Positions 44,801 through 53,075 of a DNA stretch of 64,000 nucleotides are shown here, piece by piece. The stretch covers positions 230,830 through 294,829 of the forward strand of contig NC_007959.1 of assembly GCF_000013885.1 (NCBI RefSeq), read 5' to 3'. Under the pieces are notes generated by a model. That model was not told where the DNA came from and did not search any database. It saw only the letters and a list, made by a program, of their open reading frames with translations. Positions within the stretch are counted from its first letter, which is position 1; each line of letters opens with the position of its first letter. A program made the translations under genes and the position numbers. This DNA is from Nitrobacter hamburgensis X14. Its GTDB lineage: Bacteria; Pseudomonadota; Alphaproteobacteria; Rhizobiales; Xanthobacteraceae.

Positions 44801-44951
44801 GGTCAAGGTCAAGAGCCTGGTGCTCGGCGGCTGGATCCGCGCCATCGTCATCGACCCCACCCAGGGCTACAAGCCTTTCGTCTTCAACAATGGCCAGTGG
44901 GAGGAGCGTCCGCCTCTGGTCGCTCCTGCCGAAGAGGAACACGCCGCATGA
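41838..44951 (+). CDS. dabA: DabA (DUF2309), copy B
   Basis: A 1,037-residue protein with all zinc ligands intact (Cys460, Asp462, His719, Cys734). It differs from copy A at eight positions seen by eye: F27S, H35S, H36R, R213Q, G222R, H265Y, A903P, H914Y (A to B). Three of these fall in the conserved N-terminal motif, which here reads TFISRNPLYGLEHM. Expected to hydrate CO2 with DabB. ATGA overlap with the PII gene. Confidence 0.93.
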   Translation: MVDALNLGRRLRVRSTAYVAGEPVPFSWPMRTFISRNPLYGLEHMPFEQAVRRGAELFHARMFLPRSDYQRWQREGKVRQDTLAEEIARRAQALPAVPGIDWPRWLQALMQSAHDRDVVVPGVRAPDVHAALHGQPPSAQAVDVAVLLPALEQRLHGLTLPEAVDALWGTRLADELDELVIKSYLDFFDEDQSSWRMPGRERGLFAAWSEIAQRNARMFLRRLHVRRTLGRVQDPESAVVHVMEEMGIDPDAWSAYFTRELTRLYGWTGFVRWRSSAKHYYWAQRYPAEVVDLLAVRLVVGLALLQESARHRRTPVRREQLDALLHERGAECLLRNALHSGEVLPDWAQRIDDTLSRGGSKRCEALLQRYWPLWQARQGQDQAAALRELAAAADATAALEVLSPEDIAGLIQGLQEFARQEGMVWTLAMEAQAIDQLLAQVQVPQDLAAGKRPFAQAWFCIDVRAEPIRRHLERVGDYQTFGIAGFFGVPVGFLGYGKGSESHFCPAVVTPKNLVLELPAELDPEEDDLLSTLGHVLHDLKSSVLSPYVTVEAVGMLFGLDLFGKTLAPLGYSRWRNRIDADKPVTRLLVDKLTREQADSIIRTLQRAMIVKALHAELHIERERVDDDMIRELRETALRHREGPTRLQRTFGVSDKQEAEFIDKLREVYRVDADYASYQLVRLGRIGYSLDEQVNYVHTALTMIGLTKTFSRFVLIVGHSGQTENNPYESALDCGACGGASGLVNARVLAQMANKTAVRERLRGMGIDIPDDTWFLPALHNTTTDAIELSDLVLLPPRHLVYLDRLRNGLRAASRLAAAERMPKLLPQARAIEPAQAWRLAHRLAVDWAQVRPEWGLSKNVYGIIGRRSLSERADLQGRPFLMSYDWRCDPKGRLLENLLAAPVVVGQWINLEYFFSTVDNARLGSGSKAYHNVAGRFGVMTGSLSDLRTGLPAQTVMREGQPYHEPMRMIALIEAPLDFAGRALQSVVKVKSLVLGGWIRAIVIDPTQGYKPFVFNNGQWEERPPLVAPAEEEHAA

Positions 44952-45274
44952 ACGCGATCAAACTGCATCCGCTGAAAAAGCTGGAGTTCATTCTCGAGGG
45001 CGCGCACAAGGAATTCGTCACCGACTTGCTCGATCGCGCCGGAGTCAAGGGTTACACCATCGTTGGCAATCTGTCGGGCAAGGGCAGCCACGGCTTGTAC
45101 GGAGGGCACCTGATGTTCAACGAGGATGACGTCCTCATCATGATCATCGCCGCCGTGCCGCAAAGCCTGGTCGATCCGCTGCTCGACGGCTTTCAGCCGT
45201 TTTTCGATGCCCACTCAGGGGTGATTTTCGTCAGCGACATCCAGGTCGGCCGCCCGGTCAAGTTCATGGCGTGA
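44948..45274 (+). CDS. PII-like signalling protein (CPII type), copy B
   Basis: A 108-residue protein identical in translation to the copy at 38029. Starts within the dabA stop (ATGA). Its last 11 bases overlap the 3' end of cbbR, which is transcribed towards it. Probable sensor of bicarbonate and adenine nucleotides acting on carbon uptake. Confidence 0.85.
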   Translation: MNAIKLHPLKKLEFILEGAHKEFVTDLLDRAGVKGYTIVGNLSGKGSHGLYGGHLMFNEDDVLIMIIAAVPQSLVDPLLDGFQPFFDAHSGVIFVSDIQVGRPVKFMA

Positions 45275-46196
45275 GCGGGGCGGGCTGCGGATGCTTGGGC
45301 GAGGCCAGCGGGCGCGCCTGCTGGGTGAGGAACGCCAAGAAGGACTGCGCCACCGCCGACAGCCGCTTACCCTTACGGTGCACGACGAACCATTGCCGCA
45401 CGATCGGAAAGCCCTCCACGTCGAGGGTGACCAGGCGGCGCATCGCCAGCTCCAGCTCTAGGGTGTGCAGCGACAGAATGCCCAACCCCAGCCCGGCATC
45501 GACTGCCTGCTTGATGGCCTCGTTGCTGCTCATCTCCATCACCGAATGAAATTCTACGCCGTGACGCGAAAAATGCCGCTCTGCCGCATTGCGCGTGCCC
45601 GAGCCAGGCTCGCGGGTAATGAAGCGCTGGCGACCCAGTTGCTCCAGTGGAATCTGCCGGCTTTTGGCCAGGGGATGCGCGGGCGAGGCGATGACCACCA
45701 GCGGGTTGTCGAGGAACCCGCGCGCGACGAGCTCGGCATCCTCTCGCGGTTGCCCCATGATGGCCAGATCCTGGTTCGACGCCGAGAGCATCTCGAGGAT
45801 GTGTGTCTGGTTGGACACCTGCAGCCGCACCTGCACCTTGGCGTGGCAGGCGCAGAACGCTGCAATCAGCTTGGGCATGAAGTAGTTGGCCGTGCTGGCC
45901 ACAGTGAGGTCGAGTTCCCCGCGATGGATGCCACGGAACTCCTCCATCGCAGACTTGAGGTCGCGCATCTTGGCGCTGATGAGCGTGGCGTGGCGATGCA
46001 ACTCGCGACCGGCGTCGGTCGGCTGGATCTGCTTTCCGACGTGGTCGAACAGCGGCACGCCGATCTGCTCTTCTAGGTGCCGCATCTGCATCGAGACCGC
46101 CGGCTGGGTCAGGTGCAGCGCGTCAGCTGCGCGCGTAAAGCTCTGCTGACGCACCACCGCGTCGAAGATCTGGAGCTGTCTGAGTGTTAGGTACAT
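45264..46196 (-). CDS. cbbR: LysR-type regulator CbbR
   Basis: A 310-residue LysR-family activator of carbon-fixation genes. Start at ATG 46196 (MYLTLRQLQIFDAVVRQQSF). The winged helix is AADALHLTQPAVSMQMRHLE; the effector domain runs from about residue 90 (FITREPGSGTRNAAERHF; EMSSNEAIKQAVDAGLGLGI). It is divergent from cbbL across a 211-bp region. CbbR proteins sense Calvin-cycle metabolites and bind upstream of cbb operons. Likely targets here are cbbL and the dab operons. Confidence 0.93.
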   Translation of the reverse strand: MYLTLRQLQIFDAVVRQQSFTRAADALHLTQPAVSMQMRHLEEQIGVPLFDHVGKQIQPTDAGRELHRHATLISAKMRDLKSAMEEFRGIHRGELDLTVASTANYFMPKLIAAFCACHAKVQVRLQVSNQTHILEMLSASNQDLAIMGQPREDAELVARGFLDNPLVVIASPAHPLAKSRQIPLEQLGRQRFITREPGSGTRNAAERHFSRHGVEFHSVMEMSSNEAIKQAVDAGLGLGILSLHTLELELAMRRLVTLDVEGFPIVRQWFVVHRKGKRLSAVAQSFLAFLTQQARPLASPKHPQPAPLTP

Positions 46197-46198
46197 GG

Positions 46199-46232
46199 TT
46201 GATACATAAGCAGGTCTAATGCATTTAATCAA
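46199..46232. promoter_or_regulatory. CbbR-type binding region between cbbR and cbbL
   Basis: TTGAT (46199-46203) and ATCAA (46228-46232) flank ATAAGCA (46206-46212) and TGCATTT (46220-46226), giving an interrupted inverted repeat of LysR type. It shares ATAAGCA with the palindrome before dabB copy A. It lies close to the cbbR start, the usual autoregulatory position. Confidence 0.6.
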
Positions 46233-46407
46233 AAATAACAATTCGCGTTTATACCGATACTCCTTTATCACGGCTCGTGAATCGACGGGCTGTGCTGAAA
46301 TGCACGAACGTCATCCCCGGGCCGAGTGGGGGATGGCCTCCGTATCGCGGTAGGTCCTCGCCCGTCGTTCGCTTACCGCAAAAGCGCGCATGAAGGAGTC
46401 CTCGAAT

Positions 46408-47829
46408 ATGGCAGTCAAAACGTACCAGGCCGGCGTCACGCAGTATCGGCAAAGCTACTGGCAGCCGGATTACGTGCCTCTCGACACCGATATCTTGGCC
46501 TGTTTCAAGATCACGCCGCAGCCCGGGGTGGATCGCGAAGAGGCGGCGGCGGCGGTGGCCGCCGAGTCGTCCTGCGGCACCTGGACCACGGTGTGGACCG
46601 ACCTGCTGACCGACCTCGATTACTACAAGGGACGCGCCTACCGCCTCGAGGACGTGCCGGGCGACGATACGTGCTATTACGCTTTCATTGCCTATCCCAT
46701 CGACCTTTTTGAGGAAGGTTCGGTGGTCAACGTGTTCACCTCTCTGGTGGGCAACGTGTTCGGGTTCAAGGCCGTCCGGGCGCTGCGGCTGGAGGATCTG
46801 CGCTTCCCCATCGCTTACGTGAAGACCTGCGGCGGCCCGCCGCACGGCATCCAGGTCGAGCGCGACAGGCTCAACAAATACGGCCGTCCGATGCTGGGCT
46901 GCACCATCAAGCCCAAGCTCGGCCTGTCCGCAAAGAACTACGGTCGCGCCTGCTACGAAGCTCTGCGGGGTGGTCTGGACTTCACCAAGGACGATGAGAA
47001 CATCAACAGCCAGCCGTTCATGCGCTGGCGCGACCGTTTTGATTTTGTGATGGAGGCTGTCCAGAAGGCCGAACAGGAAACCGGCGAGCGGAAGGGTCAC
47101 TATCTCAACGTGACAGCGCCGACGCCCGAGGAGATGTACAAGCGCGCCGAGCATGCCAAGGAAATCGGCGCCCCTATCATCATGCACGATTACCTCGCAG
47201 GGGGCCTTTGCGCCAACGCCGGCCTGGCGAACTGGTGCCGCGACAACGGTATATTGCTGCACATCCACCGCGCCATGCACGCCGTGATCGACCGCAACCC
47301 GCACCATGGCATCCACTTTCGCGTGCTGACCAAGATCCTGCGTCTGTCGGGCGGCGACCATCTGCACACCGGCACCGTGGTGGGCAAGCTCGAGGGCGAT
47401 CGCGCCTCCACCCTGGGCTGGATCGACCTGCTGCGTGAATCCTTTGTGCCCGAAGACCGCTCGCGCGGCATCTTCTTCGACCAGGACTGGGGCTCGATGC
47501 CCGGCTGCTTCGCCGTGGCGTCTGGCGGGATCCACGTCTGGCACATGCCTGCGCTGGTCACCATCTTCGGTGACGACTCGGTACTGCAGTTCGGCGGCGG
47601 CACACTGGGCCACCCCTGGGGCAACGCCGCCGGTGCGCACGCCAACCGTGTGGCGCTTGAAGCCTGCGTCCAGGCCCGTGCCGAAGGCCGTCAGCTGGAG
47701 AAGGAAGGCAAGGATATCCTCACCGCTGCCGCCGCCCACTCGCCCGAACTGAAGATCGCCATGGAAACGTGGAAAGAGATCAAGTTCGAGTTCGAGGCCG
47801 TGGACCAGCTCGCCATCGCCAACAAGTAA
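46408..47829 (+). CDS. cbbL: RuBisCO large subunit, form IA
   Basis: A 473-residue catalytic subunit. Catalytic Lys168 is in GCTIKPKLGLS, the carbamylated Lys194 in GGLDFTKDDEN, and the loop-6/late motifs include GTVVGKLEGDR and HVWHMPALVTIFGDDSVLQF. It carboxylates ribulose bisphosphate inside the carboxysome. Start ATG 46408 (MAVKTYQAG) is placed after GGAG; an upstream in-frame ATG is the ribosome-site region. First gene of the carboxysome operon. Confidence 0.98.
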   Translation: MAVKTYQAGVTQYRQSYWQPDYVPLDTDILACFKITPQPGVDREEAAAAVAAESSCGTWTTVWTDLLTDLDYYKGRAYRLEDVPGDDTCYYAFIAYPIDLFEEGSVVNVFTSLVGNVFGFKAVRALRLEDLRFPIAYVKTCGGPPHGIQVERDRLNKYGRPMLGCTIKPKLGLSAKNYGRACYEALRGGLDFTKDDENINSQPFMRWRDRFDFVMEAVQKAEQETGERKGHYLNVTAPTPEEMYKRAEHAKEIGAPIIMHDYLAGGLCANAGLANWCRDNGILLHIHRAMHAVIDRNPHHGIHFRVLTKILRLSGGDHLHTGTVVGKLEGDRASTLGWIDLLRESFVPEDRSRGIFFDQDWGSMPGCFAVASGGIHVWHMPALVTIFGDDSVLQFGGGTLGHPWGNAAGAHANRVALEACVQARAEGRQLEKEGKDILTAAAAHSPELKIAMETWKEIKFEFEAVDQLAIANK

Positions 47830-47905
47830 TCGCTGCCGGCTGTGGTCGGCCGTGCCTACGGGCCCGCGCCGCCGCCCAGCACAACCGTTTCGAAAGGACA
47901 CAGTC

Positions 47906-48232
47906 ATGGCCGTTCAAGCCTATCGCTCGATGAAAAAGTACGAGACCTTCTCCTATCTGCCGCCGATGACGCCCGATCAGGTGCGCCGTCAGATCGCCTA
48001 CGCCATCGCCCAGGGTTGGAATCCGGCGGTCGAGCACACCGAAAAGGGCACGTCCGCAAAGACGAGCTACTGGTATATGTGGAAACTGCCACTGTTCGGC
48101 GAGCAGTCCGTCGATGCCGTGATGGCTGAGATCGAGGCTTGCCACCGCGAGTTCCCGGATCAGCTGGTGCGTTTCCTCGCATACGACAACTACTCCCAGA
48201 GTCAGGGCATGGCGTTTGTGGTGTATCGCTGA
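47906..48232 (+). CDS. cbbS: RuBisCO small subunit, form IA
   Basis: A 108-residue small subunit: KKYETFSYLPPMTPDQVRRQ, WNPAVEHTEKGTSAKTSYWY, CHREFPDQLVRFLAYDNYSQ. It caps the L8S8 enzyme and, in alpha-carboxysomes, helps form the CsoS2 binding groove. Start ATG 47906 after AAAGGA. 76 bp after cbbL; followed by hairpins before csoS2. Confidence 0.97.
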   Translation: MAVQAYRSMKKYETFSYLPPMTPDQVRRQIAYAIAQGWNPAVEHTEKGTSAKTSYWYMWKLPLFGEQSVDAVMAEIEACHREFPDQLVRFLAYDNYSQSQGMAFVVYR

Positions 48233-48238
48233 TGAGGT

Positions 48239-48301
48239 GGGCGCTGGAACCCGACTCGATTCGGCGCCCCTGATTTGAACGCGGCGCGGCGCATCGGCGC
48301 C
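48239..48301 (+). promoter_or_regulatory. stem-loops between cbbS and csoS2
   Basis: Hairpin 1: GGGCGC (48239-48244) with GCGCCC (48264-48269), with CCGA/TCGG stacked inside. Hairpin 2: GGCGC (48288-48292) / GCGCC (48297-48301). No T-run follows, so these are more likely mRNA-stability or attenuation elements that keep RuBisCO expression above that of shell genes than full terminators. Confidence 0.6.
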
Positions 48302-48336
48302 GTACCCTTCATCGAGTTCTTTGTGCTGAGGTTCGT

Positions 48337-51012
48337 ATGACAAACGCCACACCCGGTCATGCTACTGCAACCCTATCCGGCCGCGAGCTGGCGCTCCAGC
48401 GCCGGCAGGCCATGGCGCGTCACGGCAAGGGCCGCGTCATCCAGGCCGCGCAAACCGACAAGCGCTCCGCGGCCGGCCGCCTGCAACTGAATGCGGCGCA
48501 GATCGCGAGCGCCCATCACGGGGGTGTTCCAGCCGCATCGGCGGTGGCGTCGGCGGCACGCACGGCGTCTACGCTCGCCCCGGTGGCGTCGAAGTCTGCG
48601 GCGCGATCCCGGCGGCAGGCGCTGTCCACTACAGGTCGGGCGGCGTTGCAAAATGCCGGGCACGGCACCGCAACCCGCCCCGCGGCGCATCTGCGCCCCG
48701 GCCGGGCGGTGCCGGCCGAGGTGCGTGGCTCTGATGGCGGCTGCGGTTGCGGCGGGCAATGCGGCTGCAGCACCGGCGGCGCGCAGCGCAAGGAGGCGGC
48801 GCAAATCGGCGCGCCGGCGGTGGAGCGCGCCGCGCTGAACGTACAAGAGGTCGCTACCGGCCGCGCGCTGGCCAAGATGCGCCGCGCTGCACTGAATCAG
48901 GATGGCAAAACGGGCCTCAAGCGCGTCGCCCAGGCCACGCGGATCGCCGCATCGATGCCGGGCCAGGACTGGCAGAGTGCCATGCTCAAAGGCGCAACCG
49001 GCCGTCAGGTCGCTATGCAGCGCCGGCTGGTGCAGGCGCTGGCGGGCCGGGTCGACAAGACTTCCGGCGCCAGCACTCGCCCGACTGGTCGGGTGCGCGC
49101 GCGGAACGTGGTCGAGGCACCGGCCAAGGTCGAGCAGGGGCATACCCTGTCGGGGCAAACCGTCACTGGCACTCAGGTCGAGCGCATCTCCAAGGTGACC
49201 GGCAATGAGTCGGGCTCCTGCCGCGCGATCACAGGCACCGAGTATATTGGTTTCGAGCAGTTCCAGACCCTCTGCGGCACCCGGCCGGAGCCGGCTGCGC
49301 CGAAGGTTGCCGTCAGCAATACGCTGCGCGAGCAGCGCATCACCGGCACCGCGCTGGGCCGCTCCACCAAGACCACCGGCGATGAGCATGGCGCATGTCG
49401 TCCCGTGACCGGTACCGAATATCTCTCGAGCGAGCGCTTTGAGCAGTTCTGTTCGACGCGGCCGTCCGCGCCGCTGGGGAAGGTGGCGCTCACCCGTACC
49501 GACAAGGGCCAAACCGTCACCGGCGCGCTGGTCGACCGTCCGCGCCGCGTCACCGGGGTCGAGCACGGCGCCGACCGTGCCATTACCGGCACGCGTTACA
49601 GTCAGGCCGAGCCCGATGACGCGCCACCCAAGGTGGCGGTCACCCACACGGCTGCGGGCAAGCCCGTGACCGGCACGGTGGTGGGTCGCAGTGAGCGGCA
49701 GACCGGCGACGAGGCCGGGAGCTGCCGCCCGATCACCGGCACTGAATATCATACTGTCGAGCAGTTCCGGGATTTTTGCCGGACCGCGCCGCCGGGCGGC
49801 CCGCGAAAGGTCAGCGTGATGTCCACCCGCGACGAGCAGACCGTCTCGGGTACCGCGGTTGATCGGTCGGGCAAGGTGACCGGCAACGAAGTCGGCTCCT
49901 GCCGTAGCATCACTGGCAGCCAGTACTACACCACCGCCGATTTCGCCGGGCTGTGCAAGAGGCCCGGCCCTCAGAAAGTGGCCGAGATGCAGACGCTGCG
50001 CGGTCGGACCGTGACTGGCTCGGAGGTCGCTCCAAGCCCAAAATCCTCCGGTGACGAGTCATACGGGTGCGAACCCGTCACCGGCACGGACTACATTGGC
50101 ACCCGCCAGTTGGCCGCGGTCTGTCCGACGGCGCCTAGCGTTTCTCCGGTGAGCAAGGTCGTGATAGACACCACGCTGAACGGCCAGACGGTCACGGGCA
50201 TCGCCGCGGGACGTGCAGACCACGTCACCGGCAACGAGGCCGGCGCGTGTTCGCCGATCAGCGGCACTCCGTACATCGGCCAGGGCCAGTACGCCGCGTT
50301 CTGCGAGGCGCCGCAGCGCCAGCAGCAGGCTGCGCGGGTGCGCGACAGTGCGGTGATCCCGGCCACCATCGTCACCGGCGACCGGCCGGGTGCGGGCGGA
50401 GCGCAAGTCACCGGCGACGAGCGCGGAGCTTGTGAGCCGGTTTCGGGAACGCCCTATCTCGGGCTGGACAATATTGCATCCGGGCAATGTGCGATGAGCG
50501 ACCGTTTCCGCACGCGCGATACGGATCGACGCCCGCCCGCTCCCCGGGATTTCAGTATCAGCATTCCGGCGCGGCAGGCTCGCGAGGAGCGGCAAGCCGA
50601 TGTCATCACCGGCAGCGGCATGAGTAGCTCGCGCATCACCGGACCGATCAACAAGGCCGATGGCTTGATCACCGGCACGCCCGAATTCCGCCACGGCGAC
50701 CAGTCGCGTCGCCCACGCGAGAATGAGCAGTCGCTCCCCGCCGCGCGCCGCTTGAGCGGCGAAGGCAGCCAGCAGGGTCGGCGCGTCTCGGGAGACGCCT
50801 GGGACGGAAACAGCCGTGTCACCGGCACCGAGGGCTCGTCCAGCCTGGCGCGCAACCCGTCGATGCGCGGCCAGCCGCGTGGCACCGGGGTTAGCGCTAT
50901 GGCGTTTCGCAGCATCGAGCGGCCTGAAGTGCCCGACTCGGTGATCACCGGCTCGGCCGGTAATGCCCGGGGCGGCGCCATGGTGACCGTCTCCGGCGGG
51001 GCGCGTGGCTGA
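48337..51012 (+). CDS. csoS2: carboxysome scaffold protein CsoS2
   Basis: An 891-residue disordered, strongly basic scaffold. Four N-repeats that bind RuBisCO are visible (SGRELALQRRQAMARHGKG near residue 13; ARSRRQALSTTGRAAL; TGRALAKMRRAALNQDGK; TGRQVAMQRRL). About seven M-repeats follow from residue ~268, each with V/I-TG-x-x-V and TGxExGxCRxITGTxY patterns (for example TGNESGSCRAITGTEY), then a C-terminal shell-contacting region ending GGAMVTVSGGARG. It links RuBisCO to the shell. Length is typical. No frameshift slippery site was identified. Confidence 0.96.
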   Translation: MTNATPGHATATLSGRELALQRRQAMARHGKGRVIQAAQTDKRSAAGRLQLNAAQIASAHHGGVPAASAVASAARTASTLAPVASKSAARSRRQALSTTGRAALQNAGHGTATRPAAHLRPGRAVPAEVRGSDGGCGCGGQCGCSTGGAQRKEAAQIGAPAVERAALNVQEVATGRALAKMRRAALNQDGKTGLKRVAQATRIAASMPGQDWQSAMLKGATGRQVAMQRRLVQALAGRVDKTSGASTRPTGRVRARNVVEAPAKVEQGHTLSGQTVTGTQVERISKVTGNESGSCRAITGTEYIGFEQFQTLCGTRPEPAAPKVAVSNTLREQRITGTALGRSTKTTGDEHGACRPVTGTEYLSSERFEQFCSTRPSAPLGKVALTRTDKGQTVTGALVDRPRRVTGVEHGADRAITGTRYSQAEPDDAPPKVAVTHTAAGKPVTGTVVGRSERQTGDEAGSCRPITGTEYHTVEQFRDFCRTAPPGGPRKVSVMSTRDEQTVSGTAVDRSGKVTGNEVGSCRSITGSQYYTTADFAGLCKRPGPQKVAEMQTLRGRTVTGSEVAPSPKSSGDESYGCEPVTGTDYIGTRQLAAVCPTAPSVSPVSKVVIDTTLNGQTVTGIAAGRADHVTGNEAGACSPISGTPYIGQGQYAAFCEAPQRQQQAARVRDSAVIPATIVTGDRPGAGGAQVTGDERGACEPVSGTPYLGLDNIASGQCAMSDRFRTRDTDRRPPAPRDFSISIPARQAREERQADVITGSGMSSSRITGPINKADGLITGTPEFRHGDQSRRPRENEQSLPAARRLSGEGSQQGRRVSGDAWDGNSRVTGTEGSSSLARNPSMRGQPRGTGVSAMAFRSIERPEVPDSVITGSAGNARGGAMVTVSGGARG

Positions 51013-51023
51013 GGATCGCGGAC

Positions 51024-52556
51024 ATGGACACGCGCAAACGTCTTCAAGCCCTGCAAAGAGCGGCGAGTCCGGTTGCCTCGGCATCGATGGCGCTCGATGC
51101 GGCGGCCGTGCCCGATCATCCGGCGTGCATGATCGGCAGCGGTCAGCGGTGCGAGCATGCGCTGGTCGACCGCGACCTCAATCGCCTGTTGTTCGACTAC
51201 GAGCAGAAGGTGCGCTCGCGCTTTACACGCATCGTCGACGTACTCAAGCGTATCTCCACGTATCAGCACGACGAGAACTTCACCGAGCGTGCGCAGCAGC
51301 ACGCCCGCGAGCAGCTCGGTTTCGATCTGCCGTCGCAGGTACTCGAGGACGCCTGGGTGTGCGGGCTGGATTTGTCAGCCCTGCATTCGCGCTGCACATT
51401 CAGCAGCCTGAAGTCGTGCGTCGAAAATGCGCAGGCCGAGCAGGCCGGCTGGCGCCAGCGCATGCCGCTCGATGAAAACTTCCTGCGTTCCTGCGGCTAT
51501 CACACTGTGGACATCAGCCCCTGTTCCGACGGCCGGCTGCAGGGCGTCAGCCCCTATGTGCTGCGCATTTTGCCTGGGCCGAATGTGTGGGTGAAGGCGT
51601 ATGCCGGCGCACTGTTCGATGTCGAGGTTGATGTGTCCGACTGGGCGCAACGCGAAGTCGAGCGACTGTCGGGCGCGATGGTCGACGGCGAACGCCTGAA
51701 CTACCTCAAGATCGCCGTCTATCACTTCAGCAGTTCCTCGCCCAACGGCCAGGGTTGCGCCGCTCACGGCAGCAACGACCGTCAAGCCACCGAGGCGGCG
51801 CTGCAGCGCCTGCAGCACGAGTTGCGAGAGGCAATTGACCGGACTTTCGGCGCGGGCGCCGCGCCCGACGTGCTGCTTATCGGCGTGGACACGGATCTGG
51901 ATGCGCTACGCATCCACCTGCCCGACGGCTTCGGCGAGGTCAACCCGCATCGCTACTTCGAGACCGCGCAGATCTACCGCGACACGGTTGGGCTTTCGCC
52001 CGAAGCGGCGCGGGCGCGCATCGCCGAGATCGTCGCCGATGCCGAGGGCATGGGCGGCTGGGGCCAGGGCAACGGCAGCATGCGCGAGGGCATGCGCCGC
52101 CTGGTGCTGGCGCTGGCCGAGGCCAATCTGTCGCAGATCGAATACGTCATCAAACACCACACCGGGCGCTATGCGACCATCGGGCACGACGAGGAATGCA
52201 TCGTCGCCGGCGAAGCGGTGCGGGTGCTGCAATTGCGCAATCTGTTTTATTTCGCTCACCTCGACACCATTGAGGAAGGTACGAACGACATGGACGTGGG
52301 GATTAATATCTTCCGCAAGCTCAACATCGCCCATGGTCTGCCGGTGCCGGTACTGGTGCACTTCGAATACGACGCGCGGATCCCCGAAGCCCGCGAGCGG
52401 GCGATTGCGCGCGGCCGGCGGGTGCGCGACGCCATCCAGGCGCGTTACTCCGATCTGGTCGCGCCGGGCCTGCTCAATTGCGCGATTGCGGTGAGTGACC
52501 GCACCGGCGGCGAGTGCTGCGCCTTTGTCACCGATGACGTTGGCGGCCATCATTGA
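51024..52556 (+). CDS. csoSCA: carboxysomal carbonic anhydrase CsoSCA
   Basis: A 510-residue beta-type carbonic anhydrase of the carboxysome (formerly CsoS3). Zinc ligands by pattern: Cys167 (ISPCSDGRL, with Asp169-Arg171 dyad), His234 (AVYHFSSSS) and Cys245 (GQGCAAHGSND); the 11-residue His-Cys spacing matches the characterised enzyme. An N-terminal basic tail (MDTRKRLQALQRAAS) may bind RuBisCO. It converts bicarbonate to CO2 inside the shell. Lies 11 bp after csoS2. Confidence 0.96.
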   Translation: MDTRKRLQALQRAASPVASASMALDAAAVPDHPACMIGSGQRCEHALVDRDLNRLLFDYEQKVRSRFTRIVDVLKRISTYQHDENFTERAQQHAREQLGFDLPSQVLEDAWVCGLDLSALHSRCTFSSLKSCVENAQAEQAGWRQRMPLDENFLRSCGYHTVDISPCSDGRLQGVSPYVLRILPGPNVWVKAYAGALFDVEVDVSDWAQREVERLSGAMVDGERLNYLKIAVYHFSSSSPNGQGCAAHGSNDRQATEAALQRLQHELREAIDRTFGAGAAPDVLLIGVDTDLDALRIHLPDGFGEVNPHRYFETAQIYRDTVGLSPEAARARIAEIVADAEGMGGWGQGNGSMREGMRRLVLALAEANLSQIEYVIKHHTGRYATIGHDEECIVAGEAVRVLQLRNLFYFAHLDTIEEGTNDMDVGINIFRKLNIAHGLPVPVLVHFEYDARIPEARERAIARGRRVRDAIQARYSDLVAPGLLNCAIAVSDRTGGECCAFVTDDVGGHH

Positions 52557-52569
52557 GGACGGAAGCATC

Positions 52570-52827
52570 ATGAGAATCATGCGTGTGAAAACCACTCTCG
52601 TGTCGACCAATCGCATCCATGCCATGGGTCACCGTCCGCTGCTGGTCGTGCAGGACACACCGGGCGGAGCGCGCAGCGTTGCGGTCGATGCCGTGGGCTG
52701 CATCCCGGGAGACTGGGTTATTTGCGTCGGGTCCTCCGCGGCGCGCGATGCCGCTGGGGCCAGGGATTATCCGTCCGATCTGACCATTGTCGGCATCATC
52801 GACCACTGGAATCCGGAGGGGGCGTGA
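52570..52827 (+). CDS. csoS4A: carboxysome vertex protein CsoS4A
   Basis: An 85-residue EutN/CcmL-type (BMC-P) pentamer that caps shell vertices. VKTTLVSTNRIHAMGHRPLL, then AVGCIPGDWVICVGSSAARD and LTIVGIIDHWN are family hallmarks. Start at ATG 52570 with GAGGA upstream; ATG 52579 is an alternative. It overlaps csoS4B by one base (TGATG). Confidence 0.95.
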   Translation: MRIMRVKTTLVSTNRIHAMGHRPLLVVQDTPGGARSVAVDAVGCIPGDWVICVGSSAARDAAGARDYPSDLTIVGIIDHWNPEGA

Positions 52828-53075
52828 TGCAAGTCTGGCGCGTGGTCGACGATCTGGTCTGCACCCGGCGTGTGCCGGGGATGAGTTCGGCCTCGCTACG
52901 CGTTCTGAAGGGCCAGAAGGGAGAGATCTCGGTGGCCACCGACCCGGTTGGGGTACCGCCGGGCAAGTGGGTATTCACCGCCGCGGGCACCGCCGCACGT
53001 ATGGCCATGCCTGATCGAACAGTGGTCACCGACCTGACTATCTGCGGCATCATCGATGGTTGGGAGGAGGAGTGA
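52827..53075 (+). CDS. csoS4B: carboxysome vertex protein CsoS4B
   Basis: An 82-residue second BMC-P pentamer: MQVWRVVDDLVCTRRVPGM, DPVGVPPGKWVFTAAGTAAR, LTICGIIDGW. Start overlaps the csoS4A stop (TGATG), implying coupled translation. Paralogue of CsoS4A with the lower sequence conservation usual for the pair. Confidence 0.95.
   Translation: MQVWRVVDDLVCTRRVPGMSSASLRVLKGQKGEISVATDPVGVPPGKWVFTAAGTAARMAMPDRTVVTDLTICGIIDGWEEE

Larger units (their letters stand above)
39138..45358. repeat. ~6.2-kb direct duplication, copy B (DAB operon)
   Basis: Copy of 32210-38438. Coding differences I can see are one residue in dabB and eight in dabA; the promoter stretch at 39,274-39,325 differs strongly and is shorter. 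The right end runs into the complete cbbR. Confidence 0.97.

Noticed and set aside
46249..47907. Long minus-strand open frame antisense to cbbL (about 550 codons)
   Set aside because: Shadow of the highly conserved cbbL gene; translation has no recognisable motif.
48337..51012. CRISPR-like periodic repeats in csoS2
   Set aside because: The periodicity is protein-level M-repeats of CsoS2; there are no identical short repeats with unique spacers. No CRISPR array was seen elsewhere.
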